A stretch of 64,000 nucleotides of DNA from an uncultured Pseudomonadota bacterium (GTDB lineage: Bacteria > Pseudomonadota > Alphaproteobacteria > RF32 > CAG-239). A model generated the notes under the pieces. The model did not search any database. It was not told the DNA's origin and was given only the letters and a program-made list of their open reading frames with translations. How positions within the stretch are numbered: position 1 is the stretch's first letter; each line of letters starts with the position of its first letter. Positions 8,621 to 16,311 of this stretch are shown in pieces. The stretch spans positions 62,001 to 126,000 of the forward strand of contig CACWQS010000002.1 of assembly GCA_902763155.1 (NCBI GenBank), in the 5' to 3' direction. Both the position numbers and the translations under genes were made by a program.

Positions 8621-9610
8621 TTATTTTTTCTTAGCCGGCTGGTCTTTTTCAATAAATTTTGCACCGATTTTCATAAATTTTTCCGTACGGGCTTTTTTGA
8701 GCTTCTCATAATCTTGCGCTATCAACTCTTGCAGTTGCTTTTTCAATACCGCACGCAAATTATCAAACGCCTGTTCATGGTCGCGATGCGCCCCCCCCAA
8801 CGGCTCCGGCACAATCTCATCAATAATTTCGAAAGTTTTCAAATCTTGCGCAGTCAAACGTAATGCTTCCGTTGCTTCCTTGGTCTTATCAGCAGAACGC
8901 CACAAAATAGAGGCACACCCCTCCGGCGAAATTACCGAATAAATAGCATGCTCCAGCATCAACACCTTATCGGCCGTAGCAATAGCAATAGCACCGCCGG
9001 AACCACCTTCGCCGATAACCGTAGCAATAATCGGCGTTTTGACCTGCAAACATTTTTCTATCGACGCAGCTATGGCTTCCGCCTGACCGCGTGCTTCGGC
9101 ATCTACTCCCGGATAAGCTCCGGCCGTATCCACAAACGAAAGTATCGGCAACTTAAAATTCTGCGCCATATCCATCAAACGCTGCGCCTTACGATACCCC
9201 TCCGGCTTAGCCATACCGAAATTATATTTGATGCGAGAATCCAGATCATTGCCTTTTTCCTGCCCGATAACCACTACCGGAGTTCCCTCAAAGAAACCTA
9301 CTCCGCCAACCATAGCCGCATCATCGGCAAAACGACGATCGCCCGCTAACGGCACAAAATCTGTTATCAATGCATTGATGTAATCCAAACAATGCGGACG
9401 CTCCGGATGACGAGCAATTTGCGCTTTCTGCCATGGGCTCAAGTGTTTATATACATTAGTCGAATGAGCTTTTAGCGTTTTTTGCAATTTTTTGATTTCT
9501 TCGCTCATATCCATATCATCATTAGAAATGGATTTTAAGTGATTGATTTTTTCTTCAATTTCAATAATTGTTTTTTCAAAATCAAGAATTACGGTATCGT
9601 TTTCGCGCAT
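8621..9610 (-). CDS. accA: Acetyl-CoA carboxylase carboxyltransferase, alpha subunit
   Basis: A 329-residue AccA. With AccD it transfers carboxyl from biotin-BCCP to acetyl-CoA in the first step of fatty acid synthesis. The N-terminal helix-loop (LDFEKTIIEIEEKI) and the core motifs HPERPHCLDYI, GDRRFADDAAMVGG, FVDTAGAYPGVDAEARGQAEAIA and GEGGSGGAIAIATADKVLMLEH are canonical and place the oxyanion-hole glycines. Length is normal, with a Lys-rich C-terminal tail. It is transcribed alone and converges with the YgjV-like gene. Confidence 0.97.
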   Translation of the reverse strand: MRENDTVILDFEKTIIEIEEKINHLKSISNDDMDMSEEIKKLQKTLKAHSTNVYKHLSPWQKAQIARHPERPHCLDYINALITDFVPLAGDRRFADDAAMVGGVGFFEGTPVVVIGQEKGNDLDSRIKYNFGMAKPEGYRKAQRLMDMAQNFKLPILSFVDTAGAYPGVDAEARGQAEAIAASIEKCLQVKTPIIATVIGEGGSGGAIAIATADKVLMLEHAIYSVISPEGCASILWRSADKTKEATEALRLTAQDLKTFEIIDEIVPEPLGGAHRDHEQAFDNLRAVLKKQLQELIAQDYEKLKKARTEKFMKIGAKFIEKDQPAKKK

Positions 9611-9702
9611 ATTTTTACCTCTAAAAATTTTTCTGCCTTGGAGTGTAACACATTTTTTAGAAATGTTTAGCCTTAAATTTTATTGCTGTGAATGATTTTT
9701 GC

Positions 9703-9731
9703 TTGACGATACCCATTTTTATCGCTATTTT
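9703..9731 (+). promoter_or_regulatory. Sigma70-like promoter for the HAD gene
   Basis: TTGACG at 9703-9708, a 17-base spacer and TATTTT at 9726-9731, about 30 bases before the start at 9763. Confidence 0.5.
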
Positions 9732-9762
9732 AACAAAACTGTGTAAGGTATAAGGAAAACAA

Positions 9763-10431
9763 ATGGAAAATAAGGTTATTGTTTGGGACTTAGATAATAC
9801 TTTGTATCGCGAAACACCCGAATTTCACGACTTGATGGACTCTATTACCGCCGAAGCGGTAATAGAGGATTTACACCTGCCCCTTAAAATGGAAGAAGCC
9901 AAAGCAATGGTGACCGAGTCGTATCGCACTTATCGCGATGGCGGAGAAATTTTTGTGCGTAAATACGGAGTTTCACCTAAAGAAATTTTTGAGGCCTATC
10001 ATAAACGCAAGGAACAACACCTGGCCCCGATTGTTCCCTATGAAGGTTTGCTTGAAAAGCTGAAAAGTTTGCAATGCCCGCAATACATATTTTCCACCAG
10101 TTCGCATGATGCTTGCGAAGCAATTTTGAAGCATTTAGGGCTGTTGGAATTTTTCGCCGAGCACTTTTATTCGGTTGAAGATTTCGATGCTTATAAAAAA
10201 AACGAAACAGCCGATATTTACATAAAATTCTGCACCAAAATCAACATCGAACCGCAAAATTGTCTGTTTGTTGATGACAGCTATTCAAACTTAGAATATG
10301 CCAAAAAAGCCGGTATGCAGACCATTCGTTTATGCCACGGCAAACCTAACGACATGGCAACCGAATATATCGACTATGCTGCAGATAATATCGATGAATG
10401 TCTGACCTTACTTTCTCTACTTTGCGCTTAA
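9763..10431 (+). CDS. HAD-family hydrolase, pyrimidine 5'-nucleotidase type
   Basis: A 222-residue HAD phosphatase. Motif I is WDLDNTLY (Asp at residues 9 and 11), motif II is the FSTSSHDA Ser/Thr region, Lys lies in the AYKKNETADIY region, and motif IV is FVDDSYSNLEYA. The variant DxDNTLY together with cap placement after motif I matches the SDT1-like pyrimidine 5'-nucleotidases of alphaproteobacteria, which dephosphorylate UMP/CMP or damaged nucleotides. The exact substrate is inferred. It is preceded by a promoter and a good AAGG site. Confidence 0.8.
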   Translation: MENKVIVWDLDNTLYRETPEFHDLMDSITAEAVIEDLHLPLKMEEAKAMVTESYRTYRDGGEIFVRKYGVSPKEIFEAYHKRKEQHLAPIVPYEGLLEKLKSLQCPQYIFSTSSHDACEAILKHLGLLEFFAEHFYSVEDFDAYKKNETADIYIKFCTKINIEPQNCLFVDDSYSNLEYAKKAGMQTIRLCHGKPNDMATEYIDYAADNIDECLTLLSLLCA

Positions 10432-10507
10432 AATAATTGTTCAGAAAATTTTAACGCTCCGGAGTTACTATTTATCCATCAAAAGTTTAATTGAAAGGAT
10501 AAAAAAT

Positions 10508-10819
10508 ATGAAAAAATTGTTTTTAATTGCCGCTATTGCTACAATTGCCGGCTGTGCCGATATGAATTTATCTTCTTTAATGGGAGGTTCTTCAAGCGAT
10601 TCTTCCGTGCGCGGCCGGATGCAAACCTGTATGCTTAGCGAGGCACAAAGCCGCTTACAAGCCGGCACATTGTTTAACGGCACTATCAGTGCTACTGCAC
10701 AAGATTTAGCTTCAACCTGCGCTAAAAAATTGGCACTGGAATCGATGGGTATCAGCCAACAATCACAAAGCGATGCCGTTAACATCATCAATAACCTGCG
10801 CAACTTAAGCAATAACTGA
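10508..10819 (+). CDS. Small lipoprotein
   Basis: A 103-residue putative lipoprotein. A short basic start and hydrophobic stretch end in the lipobox IAGC (Cys16), so it should be anchored to a membrane facing the periplasm. Two further cysteines (TCMLS, STCAKK) may form a disulfide. The C-terminal half is predicted helical. I do not recognise a family. GAAAGGA precedes the ATG, and a very strong terminator follows 10 bases after the stop, so it is a single-gene unit. Confidence 0.75.
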   Translation: MKKLFLIAAIATIAGCADMNLSSLMGGSSSDSSVRGRMQTCMLSEAQSRLQAGTLFNGTISATAQDLASTCAKKLALESMGISQQSQSDAVNIINNLRNLSNN

Positions 10820-10829
10820 TTTTACCGAT

Positions 10830-10880
10830 AAAACAAGAACCTTCCGGATGCGATTGCATCGGGAAGGTTCTTGTTTTGTT
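10830..10880 (+). terminator. Strong terminator after the lipoprotein gene
   Basis: A long stem pairs AAAACAAGAACCTTCC with GGGAAGGTTCTTGTTTT around a loop near 10846-10860. Its A/T ends make it bidirectional, serving the convergent 58-residue gene too. Confidence 0.9.
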
Positions 10881-10891
10881 GATAGATTTTG

Positions 10892-11068
10892 TTACCACAG
10901 TTTACGAAGCTTTGCTCCTTTAAACACAGCTGCCGCAAAACAAGCCACAGCCGCATAAGCGGTAATCAAAAATCCTACTACATCATGGTCCCACAAACAT
11001 CCGGCACTTGCGAAGCCTAATAAAATTCCTGCCACCGTTGCCGTTACGGCGAAATCATTTTTCTTCAT
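10892..11068 (-). CDS. Small membrane protein, 58 residues
   Basis: A short open frame on the minus strand, from ATG at 11066-11068 to TAA at 10892-10894. The product begins MKKNDFAVTATVAGILLG and has two hydrophobic segments (about residues 7-22 and 30-50) and a basic end (KGAKLRKLW), typical of a two-span membrane protein. AAGAGAG lies upstream as a ribosome site. No family is recognised. It ends close to the shared bidirectional terminator. Length makes this a moderate call. Confidence 0.6.
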   Translation of the reverse strand: MKKNDFAVTATVAGILLGFASAGCLWDHDVVGFLITAYAAVACFAAAVFKGAKLRKLW

Positions 11069-11164
11069 ACTCTCTTATTTAAGTTATACATTGTTTATAT
11101 ACTACTTTTAACATAATTTATATTTTTTGTCAATAAATTTTTATAATTTTAAAGCAAAAACCCT

Positions 11165-11192
11165 TTGACAACCTCATAATTTTGATTATTAT
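11165..11192 (+). promoter_or_regulatory. Promoter of the tRNA-Val pair
   Basis: TTGACA at 11165-11170 and TATTAT at 11187-11192, spacer 16, ending 15 bases before the first tRNA. Confidence 0.65.
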
Positions 11193-11206
11193 ACGCTTGA
11201 GAAGTC

Positions 11207-11281
11207 AGTTCCGTGGTGAAACGGTTATCACGTATCCTTGACATGGATGAGTCAGCAGTTCAACTCTGCTCGGGACTACCA
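11207..11281 (+). tRNA. tRNA-Val (GAC)
   Basis: A full cloverleaf with encoded CCA. Acceptor AGTTCCG pairs with CGGGACT, D stem GTGA/TCAC, anticodon stem TATCC/GGATG with loop TTGACAT (anticodon GAC), and T stem AGCAG/CTGCT with loop TTCAACT. First of a tandem pair. Confidence 0.95.
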
Positions 11282-11295
11282 ATTAAAATTCTTAC

Positions 11296-11370
11296 AGTTC
11301 CGTGGTGAAACGGTTATCACATATCCTTCACATGGATGGGTCAGCAGTTCAACTCTGCTCGGGACTACCA
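11296..11370 (+). tRNA. tRNA-Val (CAC)
   Basis: Nearly identical to the tRNA 14 bases upstream, with anticodon loop TTCACAT (CAC) and a changed base after the D stem and in the variable loop. All stems pair and CCA is encoded. A tandem duplication with anticodon divergence is the simplest history. Confidence 0.95.
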
Positions 11371-11391
11371 AAAGATTTGATAATTATCCGC

Positions 11392-11416
11392 ACTGCCTAA
11401 CTATGGCAGTTTTTTT
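11392..11416 (+). terminator. Terminator after the tRNA-Val pair
   Basis: Arms ACTGCC (11392-11397) and GGCAGT (11405-11410) followed by T's. Confidence 0.85.
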
Positions 11417-11503
11417 GTATGTCATAAAACCTCACAAAAACTAATTATTTTAGTTATCATATTTTCTCTGCACAAACACTTTATACAAACCGTTTTAATA
11501 ATA

Positions 11504-11530
11504 AAAAACCCCGTCTTTTTCAGACGAGGT
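11504..11530 (-). terminator. Terminator of the Skp-like operon
   Basis: On the minus strand the arms 11522-11529 and 11509-11516 pair with one mismatch and are followed by a TTTTTT run, 22 bases after the stop of the 163-residue gene. Confidence 0.8.
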
Positions 11531-11552
11531 CTGAGGAAGTTATGATGAAACT

Positions 11553-12044
11553 TTACTTTTTCAAACGTTTTGCCACATCAGCTGTAATATCGGTTCCTCC
11601 GAATACAACCATTCCCTTAGCAAAAACATAATCTAACTTTTTCTCATTAGCCACATCAGAAACGAGCTTTGAAAGTTCAGCATCAATAGCTTGAACTTTT
11701 TGAGCATATTGGCTTTGCAAAATTTGTTCACGCTTATTGAGTTCAATCTGATATTGCTGTGTCAGCGAAGCTCGTTGATTTTGGTCAGCAATTTGGCTCA
11801 ACTGATTATTTACGCCGGCAACCCAATTTTGGATAATTGCCATATTGTTTTGTTGTTCGGCACGCAAAGCAATTACCGACGGAGTCTGGTTAACCAAAGC
11901 TTGCACATCTACAACAGCAATCTTTGCATTACCTAAAGATGCTGATGCACTTGTTGTAGTTGTAGTTGCAGTATTAGTCGTCGTTTTCTTAGCTTCAATT
12001 TTCTTATCTGTCGATTTTTTATTGTCTGTCTTGTTTTTAATCAT
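11553..12044 (-). CDS. Skp/OmpH-like protein without signal peptide (copy 2)
   Basis: A 163-residue protein with the Skp/OmpH pattern: a start strand KIAVVDVQALVNQTPSVIALR, a long helical arm rich in Gln, Asn and Glu (about residues 65-125), and a closing LDYVFAKGMVVFGGTDIT strand, as in OmpH 'vdyvl..gavly...diT'. Skp is a periplasmic outer-membrane-protein chaperone, but this copy has no signal sequence. Instead it starts with a Lys/Thr-rich low-complexity tail (residues 1-36). It is a paralogue of the gene 15 bases upstream. A cytosolic coiled-coil role is possible; function unknown. Confidence 0.7.
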   Translation of the reverse strand: MIKNKTDNKKSTDKKIEAKKTTTNTATTTTTSASASLGNAKIAVVDVQALVNQTPSVIALRAEQQNNMAIIQNWVAGVNNQLSQIADQNQRASLTQQYQIELNKREQILQSQYAQKVQAIDAELSKLVSDVANEKKLDYVFAKGMVVFGGTDITADVAKRLKK

Positions 12045-12059
12045 ATTTTTATTCCTTTA

Positions 12060-12461
12060 CTATTTTTTCAAAGCATCTATTGCTTGTTGGGTCAAATCTT
12101 TTCCGCCAAAAAGCAACGAACCGGTATTGAATATATATTCAACTTTTTCTTTTTTAGCTAATTCACTGATTAGTTTCAAAATATCTGCATCAATTGCTTG
12201 AACTTTTTTAACATACTCAGCTTGCATTGCCTGTTGACGAGCATTTAATTCTGCTTGATATTTCTGCGTCAGTTCATTCTTTTTCGCAGCATCAACTTCG
12301 TTAGCAATTTCCTGATTAACACCGTTAACCCATTGTTGCAAAGCATTACGTTTAGACATTTCTTCATCGCGCAAAGCAATTACCGAAGGAACTTGACTGA
12401 CCAGAGCCTGAACATTGATAATTCCCATTTGCAATACCTTAGTTTTATTATCGTTCGCCAT
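12060..12461 (-). CDS. Skp/OmpH-like protein without signal peptide (copy 1)
   Basis: A 133-residue paralogue of the next gene in the operon. The two share the start strand (MGIINVQALVSQVPSVIALRDEE), a helical arm with YQAELNARQQAMQAEYVKKVQAID, and the end strand VEYIFNTGSLLFGGKDLTQ. It begins MANDNKTK with no hydrophobic leader, so export by Sec is not expected. Length is near that of mature Skp. Proteins this close to each other may form a hetero-oligomer. Family assignment rests on pattern only; confidence is moderate. Confidence 0.7.
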   Translation of the reverse strand: MANDNKTKVLQMGIINVQALVSQVPSVIALRDEEMSKRNALQQWVNGVNQEIANEVDAAKKNELTQKYQAELNARQQAMQAEYVKKVQAIDADILKLISELAKKEKVEYIFNTGSLLFGGKDLTQQAIDALKK

Positions 12462-12563
12462 CTAATTTCTCCATTGTTTATAACTAAAATCAGAGCCAAT
12501 ATACTTGCAATTTATTAAAAAGATATAAATAAAAGGCTCTATTTTATCAATTTAAACAAAAAA

Positions 12564-13265
12564 TCACATAAACTTCAAAGCTATTGAACAACTGCGCCAC
12601 AACAAACAACCGCAGGCTTTTTCTGCTTCATCATCAGTGAAATGGCGACGTAAAGCTACACCTTGATCAACCGTTTTTTTTATAAACTCACCCTCGTTAT
12701 CTGTCAAAATATAGTTGCTCAAATTATAAACACCGTTATTCTGACTGGTTGGTGTTGTATATGCCGCTTCAATCCCCATAAAATTCGGAATTTTAGCCGA
12801 CCAATCAGTCTGAGCTAAAGTCTTGCAAATTCTGCTGTTCAAATTTGTAAGCAAAATAACATACGCGCTAACTCCGTCATATACCTGATGATAACGCTCC
12901 GGATTATTATATAGCCCAAAATACAAAGTGCGTTCTTTTTTGTTACCGACTGCCTCCAAAAAATGCATTTGTCCGCCAAAGCGATTGCTTATCAAATAAT
13001 GACCATTTTCCTCTTCAACTGAAACATCATAAGGCAAAATTTCTCCCACAGCAACAGCATCGTCGCCAAATAAATGATAATTATGTTCTTGATAGTTTTC
13101 TGCCAACTTATACGTCACTTTAACAATATCGTCAATTGTTTGACTAACATTGTTACGTTCAATTATGCTCATGAAAAAATATACACACAACCCAACTGAT
13201 ATAATTGGAATCAAAATTCTAGTAACAAATAACGCTGTGCGACTATCTCTACTTAATCCACTCAT
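12564..13265 (-). CDS. Putative membrane-anchored, pilin-like protein
   Basis: A 233-residue protein with one N-terminal membrane helix (about residues 12-33) and a long extracytoplasmic part. The layout, with a short basic start, a hydrophobic helix, then a globular domain ending in a Cys-rich tail (KACGCLLWRSCS) and an earlier Cys (SRICKTL), resembles type IV pilin or PilS-like subunits. No prepilin peptidase motif is obvious, so the label is tentative. It sits upstream of the Skp-like pair on the same strand, but the 100-base gap leaves cotranscription uncertain. Confidence 0.5.
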   Translation of the reverse strand: MSGLSRDSRTALFVTRILIPIISVGLCVYFFMSIIERNNVSQTIDDIVKVTYKLAENYQEHNYHLFGDDAVAVGEILPYDVSVEEENGHYLISNRFGGQMHFLEAVGNKKERTLYFGLYNNPERYHQVYDGVSAYVILLTNLNSRICKTLAQTDWSAKIPNFMGIEAAYTTPTSQNNGVYNLSNYILTDNEGEFIKKTVDQGVALRRHFTDDEAEKACGCLLWRSCSIALKFM

Positions 13266-13456
13266 TCTAACTCACACCATTGCTAAATAAAAAAACTAAA
13301 AGGGGCAGACACTCCTTCTCAAAGTTATTTCTTCCCAGCTACTGTTTTTTTAGCAGCGGTTTTCTTGGTGGCTGCCTTTTTCACCGCCGCCTTCTTAGCA
13401 GTGCTTTTCTTAATTACCGTTTTTTTAGCAACAGTTTTCTTCGCCGGAGCTTTCTT

Positions 13457-13566
13457 GCTTGCCGCTTTTACTGTTGTTTTCTTAGTCACGGCTTTTTTCG
13501 TAGCCTTCTTGGCTTGCCGCTTTTACTGTTGTTTTCTTAGTCACGGCTTTTTTCGTAGCCTTCTTG
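13457..13566. repeat. Exact 55-bp tandem duplication in the DUF1013 gene tail
   Basis: The 55-base unit 13457-13511 is repeated exactly at 13512-13566. As 55 is not a multiple of three, the second copy shifts the reading frame of the Lys/Ala-rich tail. The region around it contains further imperfect repeats of the same tail. Confidence 0.95.
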
Positions 13567-14270
13567 GCAGTGCTTTTCTTAGCTACCGTTTTTTTAGCAA
13601 CAGTTTTCTTCGCCGGAGCTTTCTTGCTTGCCGCTTTTACTGCTGTTTTCTTAGTCACGGCTTTTTTCGTAACCTTTTTGGCAGTGCTTTTCTTAGCTAC
13701 CGCCTTTTTGGTTGTTTTCTTAGCTTTCTTCTTAGTCTTCTTTTTCGGACTGTTCAAAGCTTCAGAAACCAAAACCGCTTTCTCTAATGCCACTTCATCA
13801 CACAAACCCAATGTCATCGGGTTCTTCGGTGCCAATTCGCCATATTCACCGTTACGGACTTTATCAATCGTCGGTTTGGTTGTCCCCAGCAACTTAGCAA
13901 TTTGCGAATCAACAATCTTATTATTCGGAAATTGTTGCAAAATCCACAAAATAGCCGCCGGCTTTTCGCTACGTTGCGTAGGTGTAAGCAACTTTTTGGC
14001 TTTGGCATTACGCTCTTTAACATTGTTTTCCAGCACATTCGCTACCAAATCAGCGTGCGAATCCGCTTCACAACGATGAATTTCTTCCCAAGTAAGCTGA
14101 TTATTGTTAATCGGGCTTAATCCCACAATATTATAAGCCACATCACCATCGGCTATTGCTTGAATTTCCAATTCGTGAATTTCGCAAAACTTTGCTATCT
14201 GCCGAAATGTTAACGTTGTATTTTCCACAAGCCAAACGGCGGTAGCTTTAGGCATTAAAGGTGCTGTCAT
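13482..14270 (-). CDS. DUF1013 (TrcR-type) regulator with histone H1-like tail, frameshifted
   Basis: The start was set at 14270 (MTAPLMPKATAVWLVEN) because the family begins there and an AAGGA site precedes it; a longer frame exists upstream. Residues 1-175 match DUF1013, the alphaproteobacterial family of TrcR, an essential transcription-associated cell-cycle regulator in Caulobacter. The usual family then ends, but here a tail of KKAVAKKSTAKK-type repeats follows, like histone H1/AlgP. An exact 55-bp duplication throws the frame out and ends it at 13482; removing one unit restores a frame running to the TAA at 13325-13327. The core should be functional. The break may be real, variable, or an assembly error. 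Confidence 0.85.
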   Translation of the reverse strand: MTAPLMPKATAVWLVENTTLTFRQIAKFCEIHELEIQAIADGDVAYNIVGLSPINNNQLTWEEIHRCEADSHADLVANVLENNVKERNAKAKKLLTPTQRSEKPAAILWILQQFPNNKIVDSQIAKLLGTTKPTIDKVRNGEYGELAPKNPMTLGLCDEVALEKAVLVSEALNSPKKKTKKKAKKTTKKAVAKKSTAKKVTKKAVTKKTAVKAASKKAPAKKTVAKKTVAKKSTAKKATKKAVTKKTTVKAASQEGYEKSRD

Positions 14271-14365
14271 AATCTTATTCCTTTCCAATAAATTTTCTTT
14301 ATACTCATACAATAAACAAGCTGTCTGCAATATACAAGCATATTTTTATGGTTATAAACGCAAAA

Positions 14366-14394
14366 GGCCCGCTTAGTCTTAAGCAGGCGCTTTT
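14366..14394 (-). terminator. Hairpin after rpmE
   Basis: Arms 14380-14388 and 14367-14375 pair with one G-U; only a short T tract follows on the minus strand, so termination may be weak. Confidence 0.5.
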
Positions 14395-14411
14395 ACAAAA
14401 ACGCACGGAAA

Positions 14412-14639
14412 TTAGCCGTTCTTCAAACCAAAAGCGGCAAACTTACTGTTAAACTTACCAACCTGACCGCCATTATCTACAATACGGCGAACACCGGTCC
14501 AAGCCGGATGCGATTTCGGGTCAATTTCGAGCAACATTTTGTCGCCTTCCTTACCCCAAGTCGATTTGGTTTTAACTTCTGTTCCGTCTGTCATCACATA
14601 CGTAATCTCGTGATAATCAGGGTGAATTCCTTTTTTCAT
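14412..14639 (-). CDS. rpmE: 50S ribosomal protein L31
   Basis: A 75-residue L31 protein of the large ribosomal subunit. It begins [19 protein letters not shown], the standard L31 start, and has the HPAWTG region near residue 44. It lacks the CxxC zinc pair of zinc-type L31, so it is the zinc-independent form common in alphaproteobacteria. A GGAGA site precedes the ATG. A hairpin with an A-rich flank follows the stop. Confidence 0.95.
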   Translation of the reverse strand: MKKGIHPDYHEITYVMTDGTEVKTKSTWGKEGDKMLLEIDPKSHPAWTGVRRIVDNGGQVGKFNSKFAAFGLKNG

Positions 14640-14740
14640 CTGTATTCTCCAATTTTATACTTGCAATATTTTCTGCCCTTATACATTAAGTCTTACAAAT
14701 AAGCAAGCATTATTTTCATCATTTTTTAATTTTTTTACGT

Positions 14741-15523
14741 CTAAGCAAACAAGTCAGCCGCTTTTTGACGCAGAGCTTCATTAGTGGCAATAATACTACC
14801 TCCGAGCAAAACCTTTGGCAAATCTTCACTTCTCACATCGGTTTGTCCGATTTTCGCAATATACCCACCGGCCTCTTTAACAAGCAACATACCTGCCGCT
14901 AGAGAAGTTAAAGAAGTATTAGTTGCTACTGCAATATCTGTTTTACCTGCTGCCAAATAGGCTAAATCAAGCGCCACACTGCCGCTCACATTCAAATTAG
15001 GCGATGTTTGCAATGCCTTTTGCACCAAAGCCGTATCGGCACCGCAGCTAAATAAAGCACGTTCAATATTTTTGGTCCCTGCAACCCGCAAACGCTCATG
15101 ACTGCGGAATCCTTCTTTGAAAGCTCCGGCGCCTTTCTCGGCAAAAAACATCTCATCGGTAATCGGATTATATATTACAGCACACATCGTAATATTGTTT
15201 TCCACCATTGCTACCGACATTGCAAATCTGGTATTACCATGCCCGAAATTAGACATTCCGTCAATGGCATTTATCGCAAAGTAATTGCCGGATTTAGGTA
15301 ACGCATCGCCCGATTCGCATACAAAAGCGTAATTAGGCTTTAATTTTGCCAATTCTTCACATAAAGTCTTTTTGACTTTTTCATAGGAACGGAGTGCAAA
15401 CTTACCGTCATTATGCACCGAAGTCTGCAAATGTTCCAACTCATTAAAATCGCGCGCCATAGCCACGGCAGCTTTCTTCACCGCACCGATAATAAGAGTT
15501 AAAGATGGAGAAATATATGCCAT
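14741..15523 (-). CDS. Inositol monophosphatase-like protein, probably inactive
   Basis: A 260-residue member of the IMPase/SuhB superfamily. Normal enzymes bind magnesium with Glu in the GEE motif, D-P-x-D-G-T and W-D. Here the motifs read VCESG (Glu70 kept), NAIDGMSNF (first Asp is Asn85, Thr is Met90, Asp88 kept) and TSLAAG (Asp is Ser207). GSVALDLAYLAAGKTD, YNPITDEMFFAEKGAGAF and KEAGG remain conserved, so the fold is intact while metal ligands are lost. The start codon overlaps the efp stop by one base (TAATG), implying coupled translation. A non-catalytic role is inferred, perhaps linked to translation or RNA polymerase as known for SuhB. Confidence 0.85.
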   Translation of the reverse strand: MAYISPSLTLIIGAVKKAAVAMARDFNELEHLQTSVHNDGKFALRSYEKVKKTLCEELAKLKPNYAFVCESGDALPKSGNYFAINAIDGMSNFGHGNTRFAMSVAMVENNITMCAVIYNPITDEMFFAEKGAGAFKEGFRSHERLRVAGTKNIERALFSCGADTALVQKALQTSPNLNVSGSVALDLAYLAAGKTDIAVATNTSLTSLAAGMLLVKEAGGYIAKIGQTDVRSEDLPKVLLGGSIIATNEALRQKAADLFA

Positions 15524-16086
15524 TATTTTGCTCTTTCCACATAGTTTGCTTCGGCTGTGCCGACCACAATTTTATCACCAACATTGATAAACGGCGGAAC
15601 TGTTGTGCGTACCCCGTTATCCAAAATTGCCGGCTTATAAGAAGAAGAAACGGTTTGTCCTTTCAAAGCCGGCTCTGTTTCTACTACTGTACAAACCACC
15701 TGTAACGGCAAATCAACCGAAATCGGACGACCATCAATATACGAAATTTTAACATCCATACCATCTGTCAAAAACGGACGCGAATCACCCAAAATATCTG
15801 CCGGCATGGTAAATTGTTCATAAGTATCCGATTCCATAAAGGTCAAACCGGAGGCATCTTCAAACAAAAATTGACAATCTCTGTCTTCCACCATCAACTT
15901 TTCAACCGTATCTTCGGTTCTGAAACGTTCATTGGTCTTTGTTCCGGCTTCCACTTCCTTCATTTCCACCTGCATAAAAGCACCGCCTTTACCCGGCTTA
16001 ATATGTACCGCTTTGGTAATAGTCCACGGTTTTCCTTTATATTCAATAACCCATCCGATTCTGATTGCACCTGCAAGTTGTTTCAT
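15523..16086 (-). CDS. efp: Elongation factor P
   Basis: A 187-residue EF-P, which relieves ribosome stalling at polyproline. The start at 16086 (MKQLAGAIRIG) follows a GGAG site; a longer frame upstream is not supported. The modified loop KPGKGGAF has Lys33 at the position that EpmA or other enzymes modify in species with a lysine-type EF-P. The OB domains end with PFINVGDKIVVGTAEANYVERAK, as in the family. The 3' end overlaps the IMPase-like gene by one base. No modification enzyme is seen in this window. Confidence 0.97.
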   Translation of the reverse strand: MKQLAGAIRIGWVIEYKGKPWTITKAVHIKPGKGGAFMQVEMKEVEAGTKTNERFRTEDTVEKLMVEDRDCQFLFEDASGLTFMESDTYEQFTMPADILGDSRPFLTDGMDVKISYIDGRPISVDLPLQVVCTVVETEPALKGQTVSSSYKPAILDNGVRTTVPPFINVGDKIVVGTAEANYVERAK

Positions 16087-16190
16087 TTTTTTATCTCCAT
16101 ATTTACAATTTTCAACAATGATTGATGGCGCTAACATAATATATTTGTTTTGATTTCGCAACAAAAATCTTCATGCCGGAATATTTTTTA

Positions 16191-16225
16191 TTGACAAGCC
16201 ATAACAAACAGAACTAAACTAGAAC
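16191..16225 (+). promoter_or_regulatory. lexA promoter with alphaproteobacterial SOS box
   Basis: TTGACA at 16191-16196 and a TAAACT -10 at 16215-16220 (spacer 18). GAAC-N7-GAAC at 16211-16225 is the reverse form of GTTC-N7-GTTC, the LexA operator of alphaproteobacteria. It covers the -10 element, so LexA should repress its own gene. Confidence 0.85.
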
Positions 16226-16247
16226 AAAATTTATGATTTTATAAAGC

Positions 16248-16295
16248 GGTCATCCCTCGCTTCAACGCAGTTGAATGCGTCAAGGGATCTTCCGA
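16248..16295. repeat. Palindromic extragenic sequence in the lexA leader
   Basis: Outer arms ATCCCT and AGGGAT enclose an inner TTCAAC/GTTGAA pair. It would fold as a nested hairpin in the lexA 5' leader, about 20 bases before the start. It is similar in style to the palindrome before cysS. Confidence 0.5.
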
Positions 16296-16311
16296 TTTTT
16301 TGGAGAGATGA

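Noticed and set aside
13365-14079. Plus-strand Phe/Leu/Ala-rich frames opposite the DUF1013 gene
   Set aside because: They are mirror images of the Lys/Ala repeats; composition is an artefact of the antisense strand and there is no ribosome site.
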